38,858 bases of DNA from UBA1049 sp964525815 (GCA_964525815.1 CAZGJQ010000007.1:1-38858); one strand, 5' to 3'; positions 9,211 to 16,822 are shown, counted from the stretch's first letter. Program-made: numbers and translations. The notes: generated by a model from the sequence alone, not told the origin.

Positions 9211-9642
9211 ATGTTTATTAAGCAATTATCTGTTTTTGTGGAAAACAAGCCGGGTCGTCTGGCGGACATAACCGCCACAATCGCAAGAGCAAGCATCGAC
9301 ATAAGAGCACTGTCTATTGCGGACACCACCGATTTTGGAATCCTTCGCCTTGTGGTCGATAAGCCTGCCGAGGCGGAAAAAACCCTTAAGGACGCAGGGC
9401 TTACCGTTTCTCTTACGAATGTTATCGCCATAGGTATCGCAGATAAGCCGGGCGGGTTTGCCGATGCTATGAAGATTTTTGCGGAAAAGGGGATAAGCAT
9501 TGAGTATATGTACGCCTTTGTTTCCAGAGATACAGACCGTGCTTACCTCATAATGAGGGTCAAGGACAGCGAGTCCGCCGTTTCAATATTGAACGAAAGC
9601 GGGCTGGAGATTCTTACCGAGGACAAGGTATACAGTATGTAG
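9211..9642 (+). CDS. tandem ACT-domain protein
   Basis: The protein is 143 residues and made of two ACT domains. The first begins IKQLSVFVENKPGRLADITA (about residues 3-66); the second begins IGIADKPGGFADAMKIF (about 73-140). ACT domains bind amino acids, and stand-alone tandem ACT genes regularly close ior-paaK operons, so this protein probably senses an aromatic amino acid or aryl-pyruvate and modulates the pathway. There is no catalytic or DNA-binding domain. AGGAAAGG lies 13 bases upstream of ATG 9211. The strong terminator at 9661 closes the operon. Confidence 0.88.
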   Translation: MFIKQLSVFVENKPGRLADITATIARASIDIRALSIADTTDFGILRLVVDKPAEAEKTLKDAGLTVSLTNVIAIGIADKPGGFADAMKIFAEKGISIEYMYAFVSRDTDRAYLIMRVKDSESAVSILNESGLEILTEDKVYSM

Positions 9643-9660
9643 AGCGTTTTGAACAGCGTA

Positions 9661-9694
9661 AAAGGATACGCGGTAGTCTGCGTATCCTTTTTTT
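9661..9694 (+). terminator. operon terminator
   Basis: AAAGGATACGC (9661-9671) pairs perfectly with GCGTATCCTTT (9680-9690) around an 8-base loop, followed by further T residues. Confidence 0.93.
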
Positions 9695-9873
9695 ATAAAA
9701 AATATGTATTATTACACCATTCGACAGACTTTATTAATAAAAAAACAGGTAGCAGGTAATGCGTTTATAAATAATTAAAAACAAACAGAGGAAAAAACCT
9801 GTAAAAATTGGTATAATAATACCGTATTATGATGAAGATGATTTGAACGGATTAAAAAGGGATGATCGTAAAT

Positions 9874-10095
9874 ATGAAAAGAGAGTATGATTTCGACAAG
9901 GCCTTTTCCTCCTTTGTGGACGGGAAAAGGTATGATAAGACCGAGGACATGCTGTTCGGACTTGTGCTGGCGGCCTTTACCGCCGGGTGGAATGCCGCAG
10001 GTGGTGAAAAGACGCCGAAACCGGATGCAATATCCAAGTATCAAAGCGCCCAACGATACTTTAATGTTCCAAAACGCTTAAAGCACGGCGAATAA
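9874..10095 (+). CDS. small hypothetical protein
   Basis: A 73-residue product if started at ATG 9874 (AAAAAGG 13 bases upstream); ATG 9862 is in frame but only one base after that site. I do not recognise the protein. It is soluble and charged, with a hydrophobic patch (MLFGLVLAAFTAGWNAAG) in the middle and a basic C-terminus (VPKRLKHGE). It stands alone between the operon terminator at 9661 and its own terminator at 10098, and a TATAAT-like element inside the palindrome GGTATAATAATACC lies about 50 bases upstream, so it is probably a genuine monocistronic gene. Confidence 0.6.
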   Translation: MKREYDFDKAFSSFVDGKRYDKTEDMLFGLVLAAFTAGWNAAGGEKTPKPDAISKYQSAQRYFNVPKRLKHGE

Positions 10096-10097
10096 AG

Positions 10098-10138
10098 CAG
10101 CTTGCTGACCGTAAGGAAAGCAGGCTGTTTTACTTTTT
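10098..10138 (+). terminator. terminator after the small hypothetical gene
   Basis: CAGCTTGCT (10098-10106) pairs with AGCAGGCTG (10119-10127) with one G-T pair, followed by TTTTACTTTTTATTTT. Confidence 0.75.
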
Positions 10139-10164
10139 ATTTTGTAATAAATTATTTATTACCT

Positions 10165-10365
10165 TTATATTCTTTTTCGGCTCTGAGCCAGCAGGATACA
10201 GGAATTTATTATTGACAGGATGCAAAAGGCAAAGAGCATATATACGGTTATGCTGTTGCCGATGAAGTTCATTGTGGGGTTATATAAATCAAGTATCTGA
10301 AAAGTTATAAACATACCCGCAAGTATTATGTTGAGGTTATAAAGAATAATCCTTAAAGCACGCAT
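10165..10365 (-). CDS. small two-helix membrane protein
   Basis: A 66-residue product with two hydrophobic stretches (about residues 6-25 and 37-59) and a short basic tail (AQSRKRI). Not recognised. Its ATG overlaps the stop codon of the NAGPA-like gene by one base (ATGA), so it is the third, translationally coupled gene of that minus-strand unit. A helper role for the upstream surface enzymes is possible but unsupported by any motif. Confidence 0.6.
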   Translation of the reverse strand: MRALRIILYNLNIILAGMFITFQILDLYNPTMNFIGNSITVYMLFAFCILSIINSCILLAQSRKRI

Positions 10366-11357
10366 CAGCCAAGCTCCTTTATTAATATGCAGTCGCTGAC
10401 CCTTCTGCCGCCGTTATAGGGTTGGTTGACTGTTTTTTTGTTCATTATCATCTGAGAGGTCTGACCCCCGTCAAGGTTGTAGGCCGTCATGCAGCCAAGC
10501 TCGCTCATAAGGGAGGAAAGCTCGGCCATGGTCATGCCGGAGGAATAACCCTTATCCCTGCCGTCAACCACCACAAAGCAATAATGCCCGGGCTCAAAAT
10601 AACCTATTGCGGTTCTTGGATTCTTAACCGTAATAGGGCGGGATGTGGGAAACTCGGTAAGGCTCTCGCCTGCACCTCCCAATAGAGCGGGTCCGAAGCA
10701 CCACGCCTGATACGCCTTGTCATCAATTGCCTGACTGATATCAAAATTTTCGGCTGTAAAGGTTCTCATTGACCCGTCATAATATAAAACGCATATATCG
10801 GAGGAATCTGCCTTTGTTCGATATACTGTTCCGTTTCGGATAATTATTCCGCTTGATGCGGTACCGTAATAATCACCGTTAATGGTCAGCAGCGCATTTA
10901 GTCTGTTGCTCATTTCTATGAGCTCCTCGGAGTACCCGATGCCGTAGGTATCCTTTGCGAAGCCGCTCTGTAGGCACTTAATATCAGTTAAATAAATATC
11001 AGCAACAAAGTAGGTAATTATATCATTCCCCGTACCCTTTACGTTTTTGGTCAGAGTAATTGAGATATTTTTACTTCTGTATTCGGTGTCGGTTGAAATA
11101 ACGGTATCCGAGAATTTGTCCGCAAACTTAGTAGGTATAGCAGCTTCCTCGATTACAGATTCCTCCGATATTTCTTTTGATTCATTTAACACTGTATCCT
11201 TTGAGGATTCTTCATTAACGATAACGATGTTTTCGCTTTCAAGCTCCCTCGGGACTCTGAAATAACCATAGTAAAAGGAGGTGGTAAACAGCGCTATCAA
11301 GAGTAAATCAATAACAAGATACGCCCATACAGGCAGCGTTTTTTTATGAAGGGACAT
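10365..11357 (-). CDS. phosphodiester glycosidase (NAGPA/DUF2233) family membrane protein
   Basis: ATG 11357 is chosen (GGAG about 10 bases upstream); an upstream in-frame ATG at 11414 lies inside the preceding gene. Residues 8-29 form an uncleaved anchor, and a Glu/Ser-rich linker leads to an extracytoplasmic catalytic domain of about 240 residues. Family landmarks are LTINGDYYG, RTAIGYFEPGHYCFVVVDGR, MTMAELSSLMSELGC, AYNLDGGQTSQM and a C-terminal GGRRVSDCILI. The family removes sugars from phosphodiester-linked glycans, as human NAGPA does for mannose-6-phosphate tags. It follows the GT2-GtrA gene by 4 bases, so it may trim or recycle the glycan built with that enzyme. Confidence 0.88.
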   Translation of the reverse strand: MSLHKKTLPVWAYLVIDLLLIALFTTSFYYGYFRVPRELESENIVIVNEESSKDTVLNESKEISEESVIEEAAIPTKFADKFSDTVISTDTEYRSKNISITLTKNVKGTGNDIITYFVADIYLTDIKCLQSGFAKDTYGIGYSEELIEMSNRLNALLTINGDYYGTASSGIIIRNGTVYRTKADSSDICVLYYDGSMRTFTAENFDISQAIDDKAYQAWCFGPALLGGAGESLTEFPTSRPITVKNPRTAIGYFEPGHYCFVVVDGRDKGYSSGMTMAELSSLMSELGCMTAYNLDGGQTSQMIMNKKTVNQPYNGGRRVSDCILIKELG

Positions 11358-11361
11358 ATTC

Positions 11362-12414
11362 TTATTTTTCTCCGGTTGGCGTATTTTTAAATATAAGCAG
11401 TTTTTGTACCGCAAAGCTGAGTGCGAAGAGCAGAATTTCGGTTGCTATTTTTGCAAATCCTCTTTGTATGCCCGCAACCTGTGTAAAAAAATACAGAATG
11501 AGGGTATTTAAGGCTATGATACATACCGCAAGCAGAAAATACTGACCAATGGTTTTTATCCGGACTCCGTTTACAAAAACGAAGGTACTGTTCAGGTAAT
11601 AGTTAAAGGAAGCACTGATAATACGGGCGGCAATATTACCTAAAACAAGAGCGGCGGCTGCCGGAGCAAATAGCTCAAACATCCATATCATAGGAAAAAA
11701 GACCAAATAATCAAGTATAAAGCAAACAAACGAAGAGCCGGCGAACATAAGCAGGTTGCCGTATATCCTGACCGAATCCCTTATCGCCCGAAAATGCGAG
11801 CAGGTGTTTTTTTGGTCGTTATATATGGTTTGGACAGGCACCTCCATAATACAGACCCTCTGTCTTGCGCAGGAGGAGAGTACATTCATCTCATATTCGT
11901 AACGGTTACCGGTTACTTCAAGTAAAAAAGGGATTAGTGTATGTGAGAAGGCTCTCAGCCCGGTTTGTGTATCCGATACCCTTATACCGCTGAGCAAACG
12001 GAAAACCAGCTTAGTTATTCTGTTTCCCCAGCGTGATTTCCAGGGAATATCATCCGAAAAGGTTCTGACACCGAGCATAAGACAGTCGGGGTTGATTTTT
12101 ATCCCTTCCAGCAGCTTCTGGGCATCCGAGCTGCTGTGCTGACCGTCTGCGTCCATACACACAATATTACATTCCTTTTTTTGTCGGTGAATATGACGCA
12201 GTGCGGTTTTTATGGCTGCACCCTTACCTTGATTTACAGGATGACTCAACAGTGTAACCTTATTTGATATGGAGTTAAATATCGAAAGCGTTTTCTGATT
12301 ACTGCCGTCGTTAACAACAATTATTTCGGTTTCCGGAATAGCGCAAAGCCTACCTATAAGCTCTATAAGCTCTCTGTCGGGATTATATGCCGGAATGACC
12401 GCAATGTTTCCCAT
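11362..12414 (-). CDS. glycosyltransferase family 2 fused to GtrA-type flippase domain
   Basis: A 350-residue two-domain protein. Residues 1-205 are a DPM1-like GT2 domain with VIPAYNPD, VVNDGS (34-38 region), NQGKGAAIKTA, the metal-binding MDADGQ, and SDTQTGLRAF. Residues 220-345 form four helices of the GtrA family (FVCFILDYLVFFPMIW, RIISASFNYYLNSTFVF, and two more). Such fusions attach a sugar to polyprenyl phosphate and help move it across the membrane for decoration of cell-wall polymers or proteins. First gene of a three-gene minus unit. There is no clear Shine-Dalgarno site before the ATG (GAAAGAATGATTATAG), which is unusual here. Confidence 0.9.
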   Translation of the reverse strand: MGNIAVIPAYNPDRELIELIGRLCAIPETEIIVVNDGSNQKTLSIFNSISNKVTLLSHPVNQGKGAAIKTALRHIHRQKKECNIVCMDADGQHSSSDAQKLLEGIKINPDCLMLGVRTFSDDIPWKSRWGNRITKLVFRLLSGIRVSDTQTGLRAFSHTLIPFLLEVTGNRYEYEMNVLSSCARQRVCIMEVPVQTIYNDQKNTCSHFRAIRDSVRIYGNLLMFAGSSFVCFILDYLVFFPMIWMFELFAPAAAALVLGNIAARIISASFNYYLNSTFVFVNGVRIKTIGQYFLLAVCIIALNTLILYFFTQVAGIQRGFAKIATEILLFALSFAVQKLLIFKNTPTGEK

Positions 12415-12430
12415 CTATAATCATTCTTTC

Positions 12431-12471
12431 AAAAAAATACTTGCGCAGATTATAAAATCCTCGCAAGTATT
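12431..12471 (-). terminator. terminator of the trmK unit
   Basis: On the minus strand AATACTTGCG (12471-12462) pairs with CGCAAGTATT (12445-12436) and is followed by seven T residues. It lies between trmK and the GT2-GtrA gene. Confidence 0.85.
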
Positions 12472-12501
12472 ATTATATTCCATTTTATTTTTATAATTCA
12501 A
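12472..12501 (-). promoter_or_regulatory. predicted promoter of the GT2-GtrA unit
   Basis: On the minus strand TTGAAT (12501-12496), 18 bases and TATAAT (12477-12472). The expected start of transcription falls inside the terminator stem next to it, so the stem would stop upstream read-through without stopping this promoter. Confidence 0.5.
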
Positions 12502-12504
12502 CAT

Positions 12505-13167
12505 TCATTTATTAATTATATCATAACATTCTGCGATTAAGTCCTCGACATGCCTTGAGGAGATTCCCTTATGCAGTGCTCCCTTGTGACGTTTTTGCGC
12601 ACTCGCGCAGATCTTTTTGCAAAATGCAAGGAACTCGAGCGTATTCGGTCTTACTTTTCCAAGATAGAGGTCGGTGTATGTATAAAACTCGTTTTTCCCC
12701 GTGTAAGAGCAGTTGATTATAACATATGGCTTATCTGACTCAACGGCAAAGGATTCGTTGTCTATACGGAAGCCGTTGTTCCAAAGATAAGAGCGCAGCT
12801 CCTCGTATGCGGTCATGGGCTGCAATACCAGCGGGCAATGCGCCTTGCTCCCGCCTCTTCTTATTATTTCCGCAATCAGGCTGCCTCCCATTCCGCAAAC
12901 CACAGCCTTGTCATAGCTTCCCTCCCTAAGGCGCTCAAAGCCGTCCGAGAGCACAAACTCAATGTCGGTAACACCGTATTTTTGAGCGGTGCTCTTACCC
13001 CTGTCAAGCGGTCCTTGGTTTATGTCGATTGCAATGGCTCTCTTTGCGTTTTTTGAAAGAAGCAGAGAGACGGCGATTAGGGCATGGTCGCTGCCTATAT
13101 CCGCAATGCATTCGCTTCTTCCCGCCGCTTCGGCTATACAGCTCAGACGGTTATCCAGAGGAATCAC
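12505..13167 (-). CDS. trmK: tRNA (adenine(22)-N(1))-methyltransferase
   Basis: A 220-residue cytoplasmic SAM-dependent enzyme that methylates A22 of bacterial tRNAs. Signatures: LDNRLSCIAEAA at the start, SAM motif IADIGSDHALIAVSLL, AIDINQGPL, VLSDGFERL and VVCGMGGSLIAEII. The start is GTG 13167, overlapping the stop of the upstream GHL10 gene (GTGA), so the two are coupled. TrmK is usually found near rpoD/dnaG or an Nif3-like gene; that context is missing here. Confidence 0.9.
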   Translation of the reverse strand: MIPLDNRLSCIAEAAGRSECIADIGSDHALIAVSLLLSKNAKRAIAIDINQGPLDRGKSTAQKYGVTDIEFVLSDGFERLREGSYDKAVVCGMGGSLIAEIIRRGGSKAHCPLVLQPMTAYEELRSYLWNNGFRIDNESFAVESDKPYVIINCSYTGKNEFYTYTDLYLGKVRPNTLEFLAFCKKICASAQKRHKGALHKGISSRHVEDLIAECYDIINK

Positions 13168-14690
13168 TCCCGGAACACTCCGATTTTGAGCTTATCGCAC
13201 TGCTCGTCTGTAAAGGTTCCCGTTGAGAAAAATGCGACTCCGGCAGCCCCCGCCGCACGGCAGGCCTCCACTTGCTTTGTGGTCTCTATAACGGGCAGAT
13301 GCATAAAAGTGGGAGCTATTCCGGATATGTTGGGGATGCTGCCGTAATTATCCACCATGTACTTGATTTCGTTGTAGACATCTCCCGCATCGTTGAGATA
13401 AGCCATCGGATAGATACAATCCAGCCAGCCCTCTTCGCACCATAAGCGCCAATTCTGGCTCTTAAGACGCAGTGCCTCGTCCGGATTACCGAACACGGCG
13501 GTGGAAAGGGTAAGACTTCTGCCGCTCTTTTTATATGATTGCACAAGGTCATACATCATTTTAACATAGGTGGTAATGTTTTCGGACTTCCACATAACAA
13601 AAGCATGCCACTCGTCACAGTCGGTGGTTGTGACTGTGCGAATATCTGTTCCGCTCGCTTTTTTAAACTCATTCACCGAATAAACATCGAACCCTACGCT
13701 TTCCTCCACGGAGGGGGACAGGGGATAACGGATATAGTCAAGCTGAATTCCGTCAAAAGCATATTCGTCAAGCAGCTTTTTGTACATATCGTGCAGGAAC
13801 TGCCTTACCTCGGGAAGAGCGGCGTTAAGATAGATAAAGCCCGGCTCTGACTTCATAAATATTGTGCCGTCCTTTTTCCTTGCAGCCCATTCGGGGTGAA
13901 TATCTATAATGGGGGAGCCGCAGCCCTTTGATTTATCCTTACTTTCGATTCCTACAAAAAAGTCCTCAATCCATGCGTGGATCTCCACGCCGTATTTTTT
14001 CCCTGCGCTTATGAATTCATCCACGGGATCAAAGGCTCTGTTGACAAGGTCGTCCCTCAGCGGCATATCGGTACACCGCCTTGCTATCGAATAGCCCTCA
14101 TATATGGTCTCTATCAAGATGATGCTTATACCTGTGTCCGCAAGCCTTTTTACGCAAGCATCCACCTCGGCAGCGCTTTGCTCCAGGGGGCGATGCCATA
14201 TGGCACGCACCTCTCCCTTTTTGCTCTCGGCAGTTATATAATAGGCCTGCTCAAGCAGTTTATCGCACTCTGCGTAATCATTTTTATCCAGTGCTGTTTT
14301 TATGGAGTAAATGAAGCTGTCGGCGTTCGTTCCCAATTTTTCGGAGCGTTTTTTTATATCGCCCAGTCTCTTTGCGTAGTAGCTCTTTTTAGTCTGCTCG
14401 TCGGAGGTAACTGTAAGAAGCATTTCCTTGCGGTCAATCTCTATTTTTGCTCCTTCTATTATGTTTTCCCAGATAAATCTCGCAGCAATACCGTGACCGG
14501 AAACCACAAATCCGTTTTCCGGAACCTTTTTGTTATTGGAGCCTACCTCCACGGCAATTCCGTTTTCCACCGCTGCTTCAAGCCCATACGGATTAGTACC
14601 CGTTGACGGAGCATTCTCGTAAATAACCAGCTCGTCCGCCTTTCTGTCACCCTCAAAATGAGAGATTCCTATACTTTTTTTCATGCTCAT
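13164..14690 (-). CDS. GHL10/DUF187-type glycoside-hydrolase-like TIM-barrel protein
   Basis: A 508-residue protein starting at ATG 14690 after a strong GGGAGGT site. Residues 1-150 are a variable N-terminal region without signal peptide. The C-terminal part from EVRAIWHRPL has the GHL10 barrel: GISIILIETIYEGYSIA, GVEIHAWIEDFFVG, IDIHPEWAARKKDGT, FIYLNAALPEVRQF, FDGIQLDYIRYP and WLDCIYPMAYLND. GHL10 relatives bind or cleave glycans, usually at the cell surface. The absence of an export signal is odd and suggests a cytoplasmic substrate or a non-catalytic role. It lies between a small membrane protein and trmK. Confidence 0.85.
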   Translation of the reverse strand: MSMKKSIGISHFEGDRKADELVIYENAPSTGTNPYGLEAAVENGIAVEVGSNNKKVPENGFVVSGHGIAARFIWENIIEGAKIEIDRKEMLLTVTSDEQTKKSYYAKRLGDIKKRSEKLGTNADSFIYSIKTALDKNDYAECDKLLEQAYYITAESKKGEVRAIWHRPLEQSAAEVDACVKRLADTGISIILIETIYEGYSIARRCTDMPLRDDLVNRAFDPVDEFISAGKKYGVEIHAWIEDFFVGIESKDKSKGCGSPIIDIHPEWAARKKDGTIFMKSEPGFIYLNAALPEVRQFLHDMYKKLLDEYAFDGIQLDYIRYPLSPSVEESVGFDVYSVNEFKKASGTDIRTVTTTDCDEWHAFVMWKSENITTYVKMMYDLVQSYKKSGRSLTLSTAVFGNPDEALRLKSQNWRLWCEEGWLDCIYPMAYLNDAGDVYNEIKYMVDNYGSIPNISGIAPTFMHLPVIETTKQVEACRAAGAAGVAFFSTGTFTDEQCDKLKIGVFRE

Positions 14691-14712
14691 TATGTACCTC
14701 CCGGAGCATAGC

Positions 14713-14738
14713 CGATGTAAGACTGATGTCTTACATCG
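14713..14738 (-). repeat. perfect 11-bp hairpin overlapping a stop codon
   Basis: CGATGTAAGAC and GTCTTACATCG (14713-14723, 14728-14738) flank a 4-base loop, with a further ATAG/CTAT pairing past one bulged base. It covers the stop codon of the 62-residue membrane protein and lies just upstream of the GHL10 ribosome site. No T-run follows in the minus direction, so it is more likely an mRNA-processing, stabilising or translation-tuning hairpin than a terminator. Confidence 0.6.
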
Positions 14739-14916
14739 CTATGGTATCTTCTATTGTTTTGAACGCTCTTTTTGCTCTGTTTTTAAGACTGTTCCTGTTT
14801 GCCATATGCTTTTTCAGCATACAGGCGCCCACAACTCCGATTATAATCCCGCTTATCATCCCGGCAGCGTTTGCCAAGAATAATGCGGAAGTCCTTGATT
14901 TCATCATGTTCATCAT
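14731..14916 (-). CDS. small single-helix membrane protein
   Basis: A 61-residue product from ATG 14916, with GAGGTGA 12 bases upstream; an in-frame ATG at 14961 has no ribosome site. One hydrophobic helix (ALFLANAAGMISGIIIGVVGACML) is followed by a strongly basic tail (KKHMANRNSLKNRAKRAFK). It resembles small YtxH-like stress or envelope proteins in layout but I do not recognise the family. First gene of the unit leading into the GHL10 gene and trmK. Confidence 0.55.
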   Translation of the reverse strand: MMNMMKSRTSALFLANAAGMISGIIIGVVGACMLKKHMANRNSLKNRAKRAFKTIEDTIAM

Positions 14917-14965
14917 AAATAAGATAATCACCTCAAAGCTATTATAACACCTCAAAAACATTTTT

Positions 14966-14994
14966 ATACTACCATAAGAGCATTGTTATTGCAA
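14966..14994 (-). promoter_or_regulatory. predicted promoter of the small-membrane-protein/GHL10/trmK unit
   Basis: On the minus strand TTGCAA (14994-14989), 17 bases and TAGTAT (14971-14966). Both hexamers are imperfect but spacing and position fit. Confidence 0.45.
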
Positions 14995-15064
14995 TAAAAA
15001 GCATTATATTTTTTTGAAAACGGTTATTTATAATTGATGTGAAAAAGTGATTGGAGAAAAATTC

Positions 15065-15093
15065 TTGACATTGTACGCACAAGATGTTATTAT
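15065..15093 (+). promoter_or_regulatory. sigma-A promoter of the metK transcript
   Basis: TTGACA (15065-15070), 17 bases and TATTAT (15088-15093), about 55 bases before the SAM-I aptamer. Confidence 0.85.
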
Positions 15094-15151
15094 AAGCAAA
15101 GTACAAGGAGAACAGTGTACAAGCATAACAAAAACACAATATTTCATCAAT

Positions 15152-15263
15152 TCTTATCGAGAGTGGTGGAGGGAGCTGCCCTTTGAAGCCCGACAACCTG
15201 CCTTGCGGCAAGGTGTTAAATCAGCCGAAAAGAGCTTTTTGAGCATTTTTTCGACAGATAAGA
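15152..15263 (+). promoter_or_regulatory. SAM-I (S-box) riboswitch aptamer
   Basis: The conserved S-box core is readable in order: CTTATCGAGAG, GGTGGAGGGA, GCCCTTTGAAGCCC, GACAACC, a variable hairpin, GGTGTTAAATC and AGCCGAAAAG. P1 is closed by TCTTATC (15152-15158) with GATAAGA (15257-15263). It binds S-adenosylmethionine and controls metK 174 bases further on. It should be an OFF switch: bound SAM holds P1 and lets the downstream terminator form; without SAM the 3' P1 strand can pair with TCTTTCTTATC at 15274-15284 as antiterminator. Confidence 0.95.
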
Positions 15264-15273
15264 GAGCATAACG

Positions 15274-15314
15274 TCTTTCTTATCTGCGGGAGCAAGAGAT
15301 AAGAGAGATTTTTT
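15274..15314 (+). terminator. SAM-I riboswitch terminator (expression platform)
   Basis: TCTTTCTTATCT (15274-15285) pairs with AGATAAGAGAGA (15297-15308, one G-T pair), followed by six T residues. Its 5' arm is the same sequence that can pair with the 3' strand of P1. Confidence 0.9.
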
Positions 15315-15436
15315 AATATTGATTGTTTTAGAGATAGGATTTGTAGCGCAGAAAATACCGGATACGCAATAAAAAAATGCGTATCTCCATAAGTCTTAAT
15401 AAAATATTCGTGCGGTTGCACAGAATGGAGATTAAT

Positions 15437-16618
15437 ATGATAAAGAAATATTTTACAAGCGAATCGGTTACCGAGGGGCATCCCGACAAAATATGCGACC
15501 AGATATCAGACGGAGTGCTCGATGCAATTCTTGCAAAGGATCCGATGGCAAGGGTGGCCTGTGAAACAGCCTGTACAACCGGGCTTATTCTGGTTATGGG
15601 TGAGATTACGACCGACACCTATGTGGATATTCAAAGCGTTGCGAGAGAGACGGTACGCAAAATAGGCTATGACAGCAGTGAAAAGGGCTTTGATTGTGAT
15701 ACCTGTGCGGTTATAACGGCAATACATGAGCAGTCCCCCGACATTGCAATGGGTGTGGACAAGGCACTTGAGGCAAAGGAGGGTGGTATCAGGGACAAAT
15801 ACGACACGGGAGCTGGAGATCAGGGAATGGTTTTCGGTTACGCCTGCGACGAGACAAAGGAGCTTATGCCGCTGCCTATCTCTCTTTCTCATAAGATGGC
15901 AAGAAGGCTAAGTGAGGTCAGAAAGAACGGCACGCTCCCCTATCTGAGAGCGGATGGGAAAACGCAGGTTACGGTGGAATACCGCGACGGCGTTCCCGCA
16001 AGAGTGGATGCGGTGGTGGTTTCCAGCCAGCACAGCGATGCGGTTTCTCTTGAGCAAATAAGAGCGGATATTATCAGGGAGGTTATTCTACCCACGCTTC
16101 CCGATAGGTTCTGCGATGAGAATACAAAGTTTTTTGTAAACCCGACCGGCAGGTTTGTGGTGGGCGGACCTCACGGAGACAGCGGACTGACGGGCAGAAA
16201 AATTATTGTGGATACCTACGGCGGTTATGCAAATCACGGGGGCGGCGCTTTTTCTGGCAAGGACCCGACAAAGGTGGATCGTTCGGCGGCATATATGGCA
16301 AGATACCTTGCGAAAAACATTGTTGCATCCGGCACCGCCAAAAAATGCGAGGTGCAAATCGCTTATGCAATCGGGGTGGCTAAGCCGCTATCCGTGCATG
16401 TAAACACCTTCGGAACATCCTCGGTTGGGGATGACAGGCTTGCGAATATAATAACCGAATTAGTTGATCTGCGTCCCGCCGCAATTATTGAAAGGCTGGA
16501 GCTCAGAAGACCTATTTTTCAGGCTCTTGCCGCCTACGGGCACTTCGGCAGAGAGGACCTCGGCGTTAAGTGGGAGGAAACCGACCTAGCGGAGAAGATT
16601 GCCGAATCAGTGAGATAA
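15437..16618 (+). CDS. metK: S-adenosylmethionine synthetase
   Basis: The 393-residue enzyme makes SAM from methionine and ATP in the cytoplasm. ATG 15437 has GGAG 6 bases upstream; in-frame starts at 15377 and 15425 are too early, the second overlapping the ribosome site. Motifs: SESVTEGHPDKICDQISDG with the catalytic His-Pro-Asp, the GAGDQGMVFGYACDET signature, DSGLTGRKIIVDTYGG and GGGAFSGKDPTKVDRSAAY. Length matches the family. It is transcribed alone, from a strong promoter through a SAM-I riboswitch, giving product feedback. Confidence 0.97.
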   Translation: MIKKYFTSESVTEGHPDKICDQISDGVLDAILAKDPMARVACETACTTGLILVMGEITTDTYVDIQSVARETVRKIGYDSSEKGFDCDTCAVITAIHEQSPDIAMGVDKALEAKEGGIRDKYDTGAGDQGMVFGYACDETKELMPLPISLSHKMARRLSEVRKNGTLPYLRADGKTQVTVEYRDGVPARVDAVVVSSQHSDAVSLEQIRADIIREVILPTLPDRFCDENTKFFVNPTGRFVVGGPHGDSGLTGRKIIVDTYGGYANHGGGAFSGKDPTKVDRSAAYMARYLAKNIVASGTAKKCEVQIAYAIGVAKPLSVHVNTFGTSSVGDDRLANIITELVDLRPAAIIERLELRRPIFQALAAYGHFGREDLGVKWEETDLAEKIAESVR

Positions 16619-16623
16619 AAAAC

Positions 16624-16647
16624 GGGAGATTAATTTCTCCCTTTTTT
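16624..16647 (+). terminator. metK terminator
   Basis: GGGAGA (16624-16629) pairs with TCTCCC (16636-16641), followed by six T residues. Confidence 0.85.
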
Positions 16648-16648
16648 G

Positions 16649-16677
16649 TTGACAATCTGACAAAAAAGAGTTATAAT
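16649..16677 (+). promoter_or_regulatory. perfect consensus promoter of the erm gene
   Basis: TTGACA (16649-16654), exactly 17 bases and TATAAT (16672-16677). Its -35 box is only two bases past the metK terminator T-run. Expected transcript start is about 16684, leaving a leader of about 140 bases before the methyltransferase. Confidence 0.92.
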
Positions 16678-16710
16678 GAGACCAATAATTTATAAAGGAT
16701 AAGTACACTG

Positions 16711-16740
16711 ATGATTTTCTTCATTCGGATTCGCAAATAA
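16711..16740 (+). CDS. erm leader peptide MIFFIRIRK
   Basis: A nine-codon frame (ATG to TAA) lies in the leader between the consensus promoter and the methyltransferase, with AAAGGA at 16694-16699 as ribosome site. The peptide MIFFIRIRK contains Arg-Ile-Arg at positions 6-8. This fits the +X+ arrest motif (for example Arg-Leu-Arg at positions 6-8 of the ErmD leader) at which macrolide-bound ribosomes stall. The stop codon directly abuts a terminator hairpin. Reading and position are direct; the stalling role is inferred from known Erm leaders. Confidence 0.75.
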   Translation: MIFFIRIRK

Positions 16741-16786
16741 GCAGCACTTAAAGAGGAGCTTTTCCTTTAATTAAGTGCGCTTTTTT
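16741..16786 (+). terminator. attenuator (conditional terminator) in the erm leader
   Basis: GC plus GCACTTAA (16741-16751) pairs with TTAAGTGC plus GC (16771-16780); an inner helix (16752-16758 with 16762-16768) extends it, and six T residues follow at 16781-16786. A ribosome paused on codons 7-8 of the leader peptide would reach into the 5' arm. The leader ribosome site (TAAAGGA) can alternatively pair with TCCTTTA in the 3' half. This fits transcription attenuation as described for ermK-type genes. Confidence 0.8.
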
Positions 16787-16822
16787 CGATTTGAATGCTA
16801 ATCAAAAGAGGTGTATTTTTTC

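Noticed and set aside
13977..14606. Plus-strand open frame of 209 codons
   Set aside because: It is antisense to the GHL10-type gene and reads as Phe/Cys-rich noise.
15047..15271. Open frame of 74 codons before metK
   Set aside because: It runs through the SAM-I aptamer, which explains the conservation better; no ribosome site.
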